Shown here: in pieces, positions 46,501 to 56,625 of the stretch
Layout of the letters: the number at the start of each line of letters is the position of its first letter
Position numbering within the stretch: position 1 is the first letter of the stretch
From: an uncultured Saprospiraceae bacterium
GTDB taxonomy: Bacteria; Bacteroidota; Bacteroidia; Chitinophagales; Saprospiraceae
Direction: 5' to 3'
Length of the DNA: 64,000 nt
Assembly (NCBI GenBank): GCA_937974625.1
Contig: CALJVJ010000019.1
Coordinates: 22,598 to 86,597, forward strand
Notes under the pieces: generated by a model
Told to the model about the DNA's origin: nothing
Database searches by the model: none
The model's input: the letters and a program-made list of their open reading frames with translations, nothing else
Program-made: the position numbers and the translations under genes

Positions 46501-46941
46501 TCATTTCTTAGGTTTATCCCGCATCTTAGGACTATTCCATTCTTCTTTTTGAGCAAAATCCACTATCCCTTTCATCGCTCTAGATATACTCATAAATACA
46601 AGATAACTAATCGTAATTACTATAAAAATCCATTTGAAAGAACCGGCATCGTTGATACCTAATCCAGAAATAAGGTAGGCCAATGCGCCTAAAACAGCTA
46701 CACATAATACAAAACCTATCACCGCTTGTGTCCAATACCTCTCTGCGTTTTGAGCACTCAAACCAAAAACTACATTAAAAATGGAATAAAATAAGAGGAA
46801 AGTAGAAGCAAAAACCCAAGGCCGCTCGGGACGTAACTCCAAACTATTTTCAAACATTAAACAGGTCAGCATAAAAAATAAACCTAGACCTATGGAAATA
46901 ACTGCCTGTACGGGTGGGGTTGCTTTTTCGAAAATATCCAT
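46501..46941 (-). CDS. Uncharacterised four-TM membrane protein
   Basis: Hydrophobic segments 'VISIGLGLFFMLTCLMF', 'AVIGFVLCVAVLGALAYLI', 'WIFIVITISYLVFMSI'. Confidence 0.65.
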   Translation of the reverse strand: MDIFEKATPPVQAVISIGLGLFFMLTCLMFENSLELRPERPWVFASTFLLFYSIFNVVFGLSAQNAERYWTQAVIGFVLCVAVLGALAYLISGLGINDAGSFKWIFIVITISYLVFMSISRAMKGIVDFAQKEEWNSPKMRDKPKK

Positions 46942-47038
46942 AATTGAAATGCTTTGTTATCTATTAAAAGTTAGTAGATACCTATACCTCATTTCTATAA
47001 TTGGCAAAAAAGCAACTATTAACTTCCAAAGCCTAACA

Positions 47039-48355
47039 TCAAGATGTCGCAATTGTTCCAAATAAATCATAATCATTGGCATCTGTTATCTCAATCTGCA
47101 CAAAATCTCCTACTCTTACATACGTTTCTGTAGCATTAATTAATACTTCATTGTCTACTTCAGGTGAGTCTGCTTCTGTTCTGCCTACAAAAAAGTCCCC
47201 TTCTTTTCTGTCTATTAAAACCCTGAAAGTTTTACCTACTTTTGCTTCGTTTTTAGCCAAGGAAATCTCTTGCTGCACAGCCATCAATCGGTTGGACCGT
47301 TCTGCTTTCAACTCCGCAGAAATATCATCCTCCACTGCAAAAGCAATTGTATTTTCCTCATGCGAATATTGAAACACCCCTACTCTATCAAATTCCATTT
47401 CTTTGACAAAATCCACCAACTCTTCAAATTCTTCTTCTGTTTCTCCAGGATACCCCACTAAAAAAGTAGTTCGAATGGTTATGTTGGGTACTTTTTCTCT
47501 TGCCGTTTTTATCAATGCTGTGGTCTCCTTTCTAGTTATTTGGCGACGCATTCTCTCCAATACTGTATCACTAGCATGTTGTAAAGGAATATCTAAGTAG
47601 TTATTTACTTTTGGCAACCTAGCCATTACTTCAAAAATCTCCATTGGAAACTTGCTTGGATAAGCATAGTGCAGTCGAATCCATTCGATGCCTTCTACTT
47701 CTGAAAGTGCTTCTAGTAATTTTGGAAGTTCTCTTTTTTTGTAAATATCTAAGCCGTAATAAGTTAATTCTTGTGCTATCAAAATCAATTCTTTGACGCC
47801 TCTTCTAGCTAAATTCTTAGCCTCTTTTACTAAAGATTCTATCGTTCTGGAAATATGTTTTCCTCTCATCAGTGGAATGGCACAAAAAGAACAGGTACGA
47901 TTACACCCCTCAGATATCTTTAAATAAGCAAAATGCATAGGTGTTGTCGTCCAACGCTCGCCAATCAATTCATGCTTATAATCTGCATTGAGCTTCTGTA
48001 ATAAACCAGGTAATTCTAGTGTACCAAAATAAGCATCTACTTCTGGAATTTCTGCCTCTAAGTTACTTTTATATCTTTCGGATAAACAGCCCGTTACATA
48101 CAATTTCTCAATCCCTCCTTTTTTCTTCACATCGGCATATTGCAAAATAGTATTGACGGATTCTTCTTTTGCTAAATCAATAAAACCACATGTGTTCACG
48201 ATAACCACATTGGCATCATCGTTCTCACTTTCGTGCGTCACCTCAAAATCGTTGCCTTTCAACTGCGTAATCAAATTCTCTGAATCTACTAAATTCTTAG
48301 AACACCCTAAAGTGATTACATTAACCTTGTCTTGTCTAGTCGTCTTAGTTTTCAA
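47039..48355 (-). CDS. rimO: Ribosomal protein S12 methylthiotransferase RimO
   Basis: 'NVITLGCSKNLVDSENL', radical-SAM 'CNRTCSFCAIPLMRGKHISR', C-terminal TRAM-like region. Confidence 0.95.
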   Translation of the reverse strand: MKTKTTRQDKVNVITLGCSKNLVDSENLITQLKGNDFEVTHESENDDANVVIVNTCGFIDLAKEESVNTILQYADVKKKGGIEKLYVTGCLSERYKSNLEAEIPEVDAYFGTLELPGLLQKLNADYKHELIGERWTTTPMHFAYLKISEGCNRTCSFCAIPLMRGKHISRTIESLVKEAKNLARRGVKELILIAQELTYYGLDIYKKRELPKLLEALSEVEGIEWIRLHYAYPSKFPMEIFEVMARLPKVNNYLDIPLQHASDTVLERMRRQITRKETTALIKTAREKVPNITIRTTFLVGYPGETEEEFEELVDFVKEMEFDRVGVFQYSHEENTIAFAVEDDISAELKAERSNRLMAVQQEISLAKNEAKVGKTFRVLIDRKEGDFFVGRTEADSPEVDNEVLINATETYVRVGDFVQIEITDANDYDLFGTIATS

Positions 48356-48464
48356 TACTTTAAATTTTTCGCAAAGATAGGTAGAAATGTTTAATTAGTT
48401 GTAAGTCATGGGCCATTAAGTCATTCCTTAATTGTTGGCTATTTTATCCTAATGGGATTTAGGG

Positions 48465-48932
48465 TTAATCCAATACGATTCTAGTCGTTTTTTTCTCTAC
48501 TGAAAGCGAAAGAAAAGACTCTGTCCGACCGATATTTGGGATGGTAACTAATTTCTCCAACAAAAAATGATTGTATTCTTCAATATTGTTAACCAAGACT
48601 TTGAGGATAAAATCAGCACCTCCAGTCACGTAGTGGCATTCCAATACTTCTGGAAATTTGGTAGCCATTTCAACGAATTGTTGAACGATATTTTTAGAAT
48701 GCTCTTTTAAAAAGACGTGAACATAGGCATTTAATTTCTTGCCTACCTTTTCGGGGTTTAATACGGCTACATAACTATCGATTATACCTGCTCGTTCTAA
48801 TTTTTTAATTCTTTCAAAAGTCGGAGTCGTTGAAAGATTTAAATGAACTGCTAAATCTTTTATCTTCATTCGACAATCTTTTTGCAATAGCATCAATAAT
48901 TTACGGTCGATTGCATCCAACTTTAATTCCAT
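48465..48932 (-). CDS. Lrp/AsnC family transcriptional regulator
   Basis: 'LDAIDRKLLMLLQKDCRMKIKDLAVHLNLSTTPTFERIKKLERAGII' HTH plus 'CHYVTGGADFILKVLV' RAM domain; start re-set from 49019 to the internal ATG (MELKLDAID). Confidence 0.9.
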   Translation of the reverse strand: MELKLDAIDRKLLMLLQKDCRMKIKDLAVHLNLSTTPTFERIKKLERAGIIDSYVAVLNPEKVGKKLNAYVHVFLKEHSKNIVQQFVEMATKFPEVLECHYVTGGADFILKVLVNNIEEYNHFLLEKLVTIPNIGRTESFLSLSVEKKTTRIVLD

Positions 48933-49052
48933 GGAAATAGGCTTTAGGTAAAAGAATATCTTTCTAATATAAAGAAAAAAATATCCCAGATTTAGAAAAT
49001 AGTTCTGTTTTTCAATCAAAATTAGCTTCTTTTTTCCAAAATTTGAAATCTG

Positions 49053-49084
49053 TTGGAAAAATAATGGCTATTCCCCTACCTTTG
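49053..49084 (+). promoter_or_regulatory. Bacteroidota-type promoter for the aromatic amino acid hydroxylase gene
   Basis: TTG (49053-49055), 21-bp spacer, TACCTTTG (49077-49084), matching TTG-N~19-21-TAnnTTTG. Confidence 0.55.
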
Positions 49085-49176
49085 TAGCATAGTTACCTAA
49101 CCAAATAATATAAGGAGAAATCGGCAAAAGACTTTATTTCTAGTCTTTCCGATTTCACTCCTTTTAAAATCCCGAC

Positions 49177-50904
49177 TTGCAGATGTTAAAATCGGTTATC
49201 TCCAATCCTGTTTTAGACAAACTGCCAAAGCATCTACACCAATATATTCATCCACAAAATTACGACGATTATACGCCTGCAAACCAAGCCACATGGCGGT
49301 ATGTAATGGCAAAAAATATTGCCTTCTTAAGTAAAGTCGCTCATGAATCCTACCTTGATGGGCTTAAAAAAACAGGTATTTCTTTAGCGCAAATTCCTAG
49401 TATGTACGGCATGAATCGTATTTTAAAAGATATTGGTTGGGCTGCTGTGGCAGTGGATGGTTTTATACCACCAGCCGCCTTTATGGAATTTCAAGCGTAT
49501 AATGTTTTGGTGATTGCTTCTGATATCCGGTCCATTGCTCAAATTGAATATACGCCAGCTCCAGATATTATTCACGAATCTGCTGGACACGCCCCCATCA
49601 TTGCCAATCCAGAATATGCTGAATACTTAAGGCGTTTTGGAGAAATTGGCAGTAAAGCTATTTCATCGGCTCATGATTTTAAAATGTACGAAGCCATTCG
49701 ATTATTATCCGTTTTAAAAGAACAAAAAAAACAGGATAAAGCAGCCATCTTAGTAGCAGAAGAAAATATAACTCAGTTACAAAATATGCCCATCGTCCCA
49801 TCAGAGATGGCTAAAATAAGGAACCTCCATTGGTGGACTGTAGAATATGGATTAATTGGAAATATAACTTCTCCAAAAATTTATGGTGCAGGGCTATTAT
49901 CTTCCATTGGAGAAAGTAAAAATTGTTTAAAACCAAGCGTTCAGAAAATTCCTTATACCATCGCAGCAGCCGACCAATCTTTTGACATTACCAAACCGCA
50001 ACCGCAACTGTTTGTTACCCCAGATTTTGCTCATTTATCATTAGTCTTAGAAGAATTTGCTAACACTATGGCATTGAGGAATGGTGGTTTAAAAGGCGTG
50101 CAAAAATTAGTTAATTCTAATCAATTAGGAACGATAGAATTAAGTACTGGTTTGCAAGTTTCTGGTTTATTTACCAAAGTGATTGATAATGATAAGGGAA
50201 AGGTTGCTTTTTTCCAAACCACTGGAAAAACAGCACTCTCTTTTCATGAAAAAGAACTCATTGGGCATGGTACAGCGGCACACCTAAATGGATTTGGCTC
50301 CCCTCTTGGTAAATTAAAAGGTATCAATCTTGCCATTGAGGATATGTCTCCCAGAGACTTAGATGCCTATAATATTTATGAAGGGAAAAGGGTGAAATTA
50401 GCGTTTGAAGGAGATATAATTTTAGAAGGAAAGGTCATAACAGGTACAAGAAATTTAAAAGGAAAAATTATCTTAATTGCATTTAAAGATTGTCTAGTCA
50501 CTTATAAAAATGAAGTGTTATTTGAACCTAGTTGGGGAATTTATCACTTAGCTGTAGGCAAGAAAGTAGTGGCTGCTTATGCAGGACCTGCCGATAATAA
50601 TTCTTTCGATTTACCCCAGCATAAATTATCTGATAAACCTGCTAAACAGGTTATAAATCCAACGGATAAAAAACGTAATAAACTATTTGCGGAAATAGCC
50701 AATTGTCGCAATACTGGGGCTGCTTTACCCACTCACATATTACCAGAGATTAAGAACTCTATGCTTAGTGTTGAATGGCTGTTACTGCTAAATTTATTAG
50801 AAGTCGCAACCATGCAAAACCGAGTGGAGGAAATAAAGGAATGTCAACGACTTTTAGCTGATTTTAATCGAATAAATCCAGATTTAGCACATCTTACTAG
50901 CTAA
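49177..50904 (+). CDS. phhA: Biopterin-dependent aromatic amino acid hydroxylase (phenylalanine 4-monooxygenase-like), long form
   Basis: 'VDGFIPPAAFMEFQAYNVLVIASDIRSIAQIEYTPAPDIIHESAGHAPIIANPEYAEYLRRFGEI' with the HExxxH-type iron site; ~250-aa C-terminal extension. Confidence 0.88.
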   Translation: MQMLKSVISNPVLDKLPKHLHQYIHPQNYDDYTPANQATWRYVMAKNIAFLSKVAHESYLDGLKKTGISLAQIPSMYGMNRILKDIGWAAVAVDGFIPPAAFMEFQAYNVLVIASDIRSIAQIEYTPAPDIIHESAGHAPIIANPEYAEYLRRFGEIGSKAISSAHDFKMYEAIRLLSVLKEQKKQDKAAILVAEENITQLQNMPIVPSEMAKIRNLHWWTVEYGLIGNITSPKIYGAGLLSSIGESKNCLKPSVQKIPYTIAAADQSFDITKPQPQLFVTPDFAHLSLVLEEFANTMALRNGGLKGVQKLVNSNQLGTIELSTGLQVSGLFTKVIDNDKGKVAFFQTTGKTALSFHEKELIGHGTAAHLNGFGSPLGKLKGINLAIEDMSPRDLDAYNIYEGKRVKLAFEGDIILEGKVITGTRNLKGKIILIAFKDCLVTYKNEVLFEPSWGIYHLAVGKKVVAAYAGPADNNSFDLPQHKLSDKPAKQVINPTDKKRNKLFAEIANCRNTGAALPTHILPEIKNSMLSVEWLLLLNLLEVATMQNRVEEIKECQRLLADFNRINPDLAHLTS

Positions 50905-50918
50905 GAAACAGTTTGAAT

Positions 50919-52088
50919 TTACCTCACTGAAAATTTATAAACCGTTGAAGTCTTATATAATTCATTAGGCTGTAAAACCGTAGAAGGGAATTTATCGTGA
51001 TTCGGCGAATCAGGATAATGTTGAGTTTCTAAACAAAAGCCAGTTCTAAATCCATATTTATGCCCGTTTTTCCCTGCAATGGTACCATCTAAAAAATTTC
51101 CTGAATAAAATTGAACAGCTGGTTCTTCAGACAACACTTCCAAGTGTCTACCAGAATTTGGTTCGTAGGCAGTAGCAATGGACACTCTTTTTCCACCGTG
51201 GTCTCCTATTACATAATTATGGTCGTAGCCGTTTCCATATTTTAATTGAGGATGATTAGCGGCTATGTCTTGACCTATTGGTTTGGCCAATCTGAAATCA
51301 AAAGGCGTTCCTTTCACAGCCATCATCTCGCCTGTAGGAATCAAGGATTTATCAACAGGCGTCATCCAATCCCCATCTATCTTTAATTGATGGCCTAAAA
51401 TATCTCCATTACCCTCCCCTGCTAAATTAAAGTAGGTATGATTGGTCAAATTACAAATGGTCGCCTTATCCGAATTCGCTTCATATCGGATTAAAAATTC
51501 ATTAGAATTATTTAAAAGATAAATCACCTTTACATTCATATTGCCCGGATATCCTTCTTCCATATCTTTACTTCTGTAGGTTAATTCTACTCCTATGGCA
51601 TCACCACCTTTGGTCTCTTTTATATTCCACATCACTTTGTCAAAGCCTTTTTCTCCTCCATGCAAATGATTGGTATTATCATTAGTTGCCAATTTGTATG
51701 CTTCCCCATTTAGGGTAAATTTCCCTTTAGCGATTCTATTTCCATATCGACCGATAATTCCTCCAAAATAAGGATTTGCAGAGCTTAAATACCCTGATAA
51801 ACTATCGAATCCCAATACTACATCTGCCATCACACCATTTTTGTCAGGTGTTTTTATATTGGTAACGATACCTCCATAATTACTAATACTTACCTCCATT
51901 CCGTTTTTATTCTTCATCGTGTATAAATAAGCAGTTCCATCTGGAGTTTGACCATAAACTTTGTTGGTCATAGATAAACCATCCATTGGATTAATAAGCT
52001 TGGCAACCTCCGCTGCATTGGATGCCGTCTCACTTTTACAGCCAAAACCTAATATTGCTAAGAAAAGAAAGAAAGAAAAATTACGCAT
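50919..52088 (-). CDS. galM: Aldose 1-epimerase (lipoprotein form)
   Basis: Lipobox 'LGFGCKSE'; 'SNYGGIVTNIKTPDKNGVMADVVLGFDSLSGYL', 'NHTYFNLAGEGNGDILGHQL', 'PAVQFYSGNFLDG'. Confidence 0.93.
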   Translation of the reverse strand: MRNFSFFLFLAILGFGCKSETASNAAEVAKLINPMDGLSMTNKVYGQTPDGTAYLYTMKNKNGMEVSISNYGGIVTNIKTPDKNGVMADVVLGFDSLSGYLSSANPYFGGIIGRYGNRIAKGKFTLNGEAYKLATNDNTNHLHGGEKGFDKVMWNIKETKGGDAIGVELTYRSKDMEEGYPGNMNVKVIYLLNNSNEFLIRYEANSDKATICNLTNHTYFNLAGEGNGDILGHQLKIDGDWMTPVDKSLIPTGEMMAVKGTPFDFRLAKPIGQDIAANHPQLKYGNGYDHNYVIGDHGGKRVSIATAYEPNSGRHLEVLSEEPAVQFYSGNFLDGTIAGKNGHKYGFRTGFCLETQHYPDSPNHDKFPSTVLQPNELYKTSTVYKFSVR

Positions 52089-52304
52089 TTTGATGAAATT
52101 ATTAAAGTTGAAAAGTATCTAAACTATCTAAGGCAAAAATAGTGACAGCTTTGAAAATTGTGTATTGGTTCAAAACTAAACAGCGAATTTAATAATAAAT
52201 TCCTAATAATTTCGATTAACCCATTTTTTGTTTTATTATTGCATTAATTAAAAACAAAAATTAGTTTTATTTTATAAAAATCTGATAATCAGCAATTAAT
52301 ATTT

Positions 52305-53621
52305 ATGGATTTGACCCAATTATTTATTCTACTAATTATCGGTTGGCTAATTATCGGGGTTATTTTATGGTTGTTATTTAAAAATAATTTTGCCAAAGGA
52401 TATGTTTCTAGTACGGAGTTAAGAGAAAAATACGTAGCAAAAGAGGTGTTGAATACTTTGCAATTACAAAATGATACTTATCGAGCCGATATCAATGAAA
52501 AAGAGGGCGAAATTATTCAATTGCATAAATTGGTATCAGCCAAAGAACAAATTGTATTGCATTTAGAACAAAGACTGGCGCAAGAAAAAGAGGAATTACA
52601 AGCTATTCAAAAACGATTTACTTCAGAATTTGAAAATTTAGCCAATCGGATTTTAGAGGAAAAAAGTCAGAAATTCACTACCCAGAATCAGGTGCAAATG
52701 GCTCAGATTCTTACCCCTTTAAAAGAGAAAATTAAGGATTTTGAAAGTAGTATTCATCAAAAATATTTGGATGAAACTAAAGAACGGTTTTCTTTAAAAA
52801 AGGAAATTGAACAACTCCGGGACCTCAATCTTCAACTGAGTGAAGATGCAGCCAACCTTGTAAGTGCCTTAAAAGGAGATTCTAAGGTACAGGGCGATTG
52901 GGGGGAATATCAATTGCAGACTTTATTGGAAAAAGCAGGGCTACATGAAGGCATTCATTTTACCACTCAAAGTACTTATTTGGACGAGGCGGGTAATAGA
53001 AAACGACCTGATTTTATTATCAATATGCCTGATGGCAAACATTTAATCATTGACTCCAAAGTTTCCTTAAAAGCCTATGAGCAATATTTCAATGCCCCAG
53101 AAAAAGGACAAAGAGAGACCTTTATCAAGTTGCATATCGAAAGTATTCGAAATCACATTAAAGACCTAGGCAGTAAAAACTATACCCAACTTTATAAGAT
53201 AAATACGCCTGATTATTTATTGATGTTCATTCCCATTGAATCAGCATTTTCAGTAGCAATACAGAAGAACAGTAACCTCTTTATGGAAGCTTTGGAGCGG
53301 AATATTGTTTTAGTCACCACCTCTACCCTCTTAGCGACTATGCGAACAGTTGCATTTATTTGGAAGCAAGAAAAACAAAAGAAAAACGTCTTAGAAATTG
53401 CCCGTCAAAGTGGTTTACTCTACGATAAGTTTGTCAATTTTGTTGATGATTTAAAATTGATTGGAACGCGTATTCAACAAACGCAAACTTCCTATAGCGA
53501 TGCTATGAATAAATTAGTCGATTCTAAAAAGTTTGGAGATACTTTAATTGGTCGAGCTGAACGCATTAAGGATTTGGGTGCGAAAACTTCTAAGCATTTG
53601 CCTAATGATATGTTAGAATAG
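52305..53621 (+). CDS. rmuC: DNA recombination protein RmuC
   Basis: N-terminal TM and coiled coil; 'KVQGDWGEYQLQTLLEKAGLHEGIHF', 'RPDFIINMPDGKHLIIDSKVSLKAYEQY'. Confidence 0.93.
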   Translation: MDLTQLFILLIIGWLIIGVILWLLFKNNFAKGYVSSTELREKYVAKEVLNTLQLQNDTYRADINEKEGEIIQLHKLVSAKEQIVLHLEQRLAQEKEELQAIQKRFTSEFENLANRILEEKSQKFTTQNQVQMAQILTPLKEKIKDFESSIHQKYLDETKERFSLKKEIEQLRDLNLQLSEDAANLVSALKGDSKVQGDWGEYQLQTLLEKAGLHEGIHFTTQSTYLDEAGNRKRPDFIINMPDGKHLIIDSKVSLKAYEQYFNAPEKGQRETFIKLHIESIRNHIKDLGSKNYTQLYKINTPDYLLMFIPIESAFSVAIQKNSNLFMEALERNIVLVTTSTLLATMRTVAFIWKQEKQKKNVLEIARQSGLLYDKFVNFVDDLKLIGTRIQQTQTSYSDAMNKLVDSKKFGDTLIGRAERIKDLGAKTSKHLPNDMLE

Positions 53622-53855
53622 CAATTTAGTATTTCTCACAAAGGGTCGTCAACACATTAACTTGTCTAATTTGTTGTGTCGTCGTATCGTTGTGTCGTTG
53701 TGAGAATTATTATTATTTATTTGTCAAATTACGCAGTCACCAATTATTTTAAATTATCCCCTACTTCTTTTTAAAGGCTCTTCTTGCCAAAAAATAAAAA
53801 ATTCTCTATTCATATTTCAAGTAAAGTCCGTTAAAATTCTAACTTTGGTATTTTT

Positions 53856-53912
53856 AGGAACGATTACAGAATAAGTTCGTCAAGTTGAGCGAGTTATTGT
53901 TTTATCGTTCCT
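53856..53912 (+). promoter_or_regulatory. 5'-leader inverted repeat upstream of the MDR oxidoreductase and ara genes, with TAACTTTG -7-like element at 53840-53847
   Basis: AGGAACGAT (53856-53864) / ATCGTTCCT (53904-53912), perfect 9-bp arms, ending 23 bp before the ATG at 53935. Confidence 0.45.
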
Positions 53913-53934
53913 TAACAATTAATAAATCAAATTA

Positions 53935-54939
53935 ATGAAATCAGTTACGGTAACTAAACCAGGAGGACTTGATAATCTAGTCATCAAAGAATCTGCTGAC
54001 CCTATCCCCAAAGCCAATGAAATCTTAGTAGCATGGCATGCTACCTCTTTAAACTTTCACGACTATTTGGTAGCAGTAGGTGGAATTCCCGTTGCTGATG
54101 GGCGGGTTCCGATGTCAGATGGTGCAGGAGAGGTCATAGGTGTAGGGCAAGGCGTGCATCATTGGAAAGTGGGTGATAAAGTCATGTCTCTATTTTTCCA
54201 AAATTGGATGGACGGTGTACCTACCTTACCAAAAATGATGTTCGTAAATGGAGAAACGATAAACGGGTTTGTTACAGACAAAAGTTGTGTGCCAGCTACT
54301 TCCGTTACTAAAATGCCGGATGGCTATTCCTATGCAGAAGCAGCCACTTTGCCTTGTGCTGCAGCAACTGCTTGGAGAGCATTGATGGTAGAAGGAAAGT
54401 TGCAAGCAGGGGATTCAGTCCTGATTCAAGGGACAGGCGGGATGTCTATTTTTGCTTTACAATTTGCTAAAGCAGCTGGAGCTAAAGTTTTTGCTACTAC
54501 CTCTTCTCCCAAAAAGGCAGAGCGATTAAAAGAAATGGGGGCTTCAGCAGTGGTCAATTATAAAGAAGACCCCAAATGGGGTAAAACAATTTATATGCTA
54601 TCCAATGGTGGCGTAGACCATGTGTTGGATGTAGGAGGCGGTTCTACCATGAAAAATTCTATTGATGCAGTAAAGATTGGCGGTCATATTTCTTCGATAG
54701 GTATTTTAGGAAATGGTCGTAAAGGAGAAATCACTTTCCCAAAACTATTTTTTAAGCACATTCGATTGATTGGAATTGCCGTTGGTAGTAAAATGATGCA
54801 AGAAAAAATGATTGAAGCCATCAATATTAGTGGCATCAAACCAGTAATTGATAAAAGCTTTGGATTCGAACAATTAGCAGATGCTTTTAGATATCAAGAA
54901 ACTGGACAACATTTTGGAAAGATAGTTTTAGAATGGTAA
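53935..54939 (+). CDS. Medium-chain dehydrogenase/reductase, NAD(P)-dependent alcohol dehydrogenase / quinone oxidoreductase-like
   Basis: 'GDSVLIQGTGGMSIFALQFAKAAGAKVFATTSSPKKAERLKEMGASAVVNYKE' Rossmann region. Confidence 0.88.
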   Translation: MKSVTVTKPGGLDNLVIKESADPIPKANEILVAWHATSLNFHDYLVAVGGIPVADGRVPMSDGAGEVIGVGQGVHHWKVGDKVMSLFFQNWMDGVPTLPKMMFVNGETINGFVTDKSCVPATSVTKMPDGYSYAEAATLPCAAATAWRALMVEGKLQAGDSVLIQGTGGMSIFALQFAKAAGAKVFATTSSPKKAERLKEMGASAVVNYKEDPKWGKTIYMLSNGGVDHVLDVGGGSTMKNSIDAVKIGGHISSIGILGNGRKGEITFPKLFFKHIRLIGIAVGSKMMQEKMIEAINISGIKPVIDKSFGFEQLADAFRYQETGQHFGKIVLEW

Positions 54940-54960
54940 TTATTATACAAAATCCAGCTT

Positions 54961-56625
54961 ATGAGCTATGTAATAGGTGTAGATTATGGTACAGATTCTG
55001 TACGTTCAGTTATTGTAAATACCAAAAATGGAAAAGAAATAGGTAGTAGTGTTTTCTATTATCCCAGATGGAAAAAAGGAAAATATTGCAATCCTGCAAC
55101 CAACCAATTTAGGCAACATCCATTGGATTATGTGGAAGGTTTACAAAAATCCATTAAAAAAGCTTTAAAAGAAGCGCCAAAAGGCACTGCTGCAAAAGTT
55201 AAAGGCATTGCTATTGATACAACGGGTTCTACTCCTGTTGCAGTTGATAAAACAGGAACCCCTTTAGCTTTATTGCCCAAATTTGCTGAGAATCCAAATG
55301 CGATGTTCATCCTCTGGAAAGACCATACGGGTATAAAAGAAGCAGCAGAGATTAATGAATTATGCCGTCAATGGAAAGTTGATTATACCAAATACGAAGG
55401 GGGTATTTATTCATCGGAATGGTTTTGGGCAAAAATACTACGAACACTTAGAGTTGACAAAAAAATTCAAAAGGCAGCTTACTCTTGGGTGGAACATTGT
55501 GATTGGATACCTTTTTTGTTGACAGGCGGAACAGATGTTCATGCCATGAAACGAAGTCGATGTGCTGCTGGACATAAAGCTTTGTGGCATCCAGATTTTA
55601 AGGGTTTACCACCAAATGATTTTTTGGTAGCCTTAGACCCATTATTGGATGGATTGCGAAAAAGATTATATACCGAGACTTATACTTCTGATATTCCAGC
55701 AGGTAATTTATCAGCAGAATGGGCAAAAAAACTAGGATTGTCTAATACTGTTACGGTTGCAGTTGGAGCATTTGATGCGCATATGGGCGCTGTTGGTGGA
55801 GAAATACGACCCTATCATTTAAGTAAAGTTATGGGTACTTCTACCTGTGATATGTTGGTCGTACCAACTAAAGAGGTTGGAGATAAATTAGTCAAAGGAA
55901 TTTGTGGACAAGTAGATGGGTCTATTATTCCTGGTATGCTGGGACTCGAAGCAGGGCAATCTGCTTTTGGTGATGTTTATGCTTGGTTTAAAAACTTATT
56001 AACGTGGTCATTGACAACTGCTGTTGATAAGAGTCAATTAATTGATAAAAAATTAAAAACCCAACTAATCGAAGAAGCTATTGACCGAATTATACCAGAA
56101 TTGACAAAAGCCGCTCAAAAAATAGGACCTGAAACAACTGGAATTCTTGCTTTAGATTGGCTCAATGGGAGACGTACTCCTGATGCAAACCAAGCATTAA
56201 AAGGAGCTATTTTTGGTTTAAATTTAGGAAGTGACGCCCCCAAAATATTTCGGGCTTTGGTAGAAGCTACCTGTTTTGGCGCACGAAAAATAGTTGAGCG
56301 GTTTCAAGAAGAAGGGATCCCTATTAAAGGAATAATTGGTTTGGGTGGGGTTGCTAAAAAATCGCCTTTTGTCATGCAGACCATGGCGGATGTTTTAAAC
56401 CGCCCTATCAAAATTGCCAAGTCAGAACAGACCTGTGCCCTTGGTGCTGCTATGTTTGCTGCAACGGCTGCCAAAATACATAAAGATGTTCCTACAGCTA
56501 TGACAAAAATGGGTGCAGGGTTTGATAAAGTCTATAAACCAAGTAAAAAGCGCGTTAAAATCTATGACCAGATTTATCAGGATTATTGTAAATATGGGAA
56601 ATTAGTAGAGCAAAATACCAAATAA
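54961..56625 (+). CDS. araB: Ribulokinase
   Basis: FGGY kinase 'YVIGVDYGTDSVRSVIVNTKNGKEIGSSVFYYPRW', 'AVGAFDAHMGAVGGEIRPYHLSKVMGTSTCDM'. Confidence 0.95.
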   Translation: MSYVIGVDYGTDSVRSVIVNTKNGKEIGSSVFYYPRWKKGKYCNPATNQFRQHPLDYVEGLQKSIKKALKEAPKGTAAKVKGIAIDTTGSTPVAVDKTGTPLALLPKFAENPNAMFILWKDHTGIKEAAEINELCRQWKVDYTKYEGGIYSSEWFWAKILRTLRVDKKIQKAAYSWVEHCDWIPFLLTGGTDVHAMKRSRCAAGHKALWHPDFKGLPPNDFLVALDPLLDGLRKRLYTETYTSDIPAGNLSAEWAKKLGLSNTVTVAVGAFDAHMGAVGGEIRPYHLSKVMGTSTCDMLVVPTKEVGDKLVKGICGQVDGSIIPGMLGLEAGQSAFGDVYAWFKNLLTWSLTTAVDKSQLIDKKLKTQLIEEAIDRIIPELTKAAQKIGPETTGILALDWLNGRRTPDANQALKGAIFGLNLGSDAPKIFRALVEATCFGARKIVERFQEEGIPIKGIIGLGGVAKKSPFVMQTMADVLNRPIKIAKSEQTCALGAAMFAATAAKIHKDVPTAMTKMGAGFDKVYKPSKKRVKIYDQIYQDYCKYGKLVEQNTK

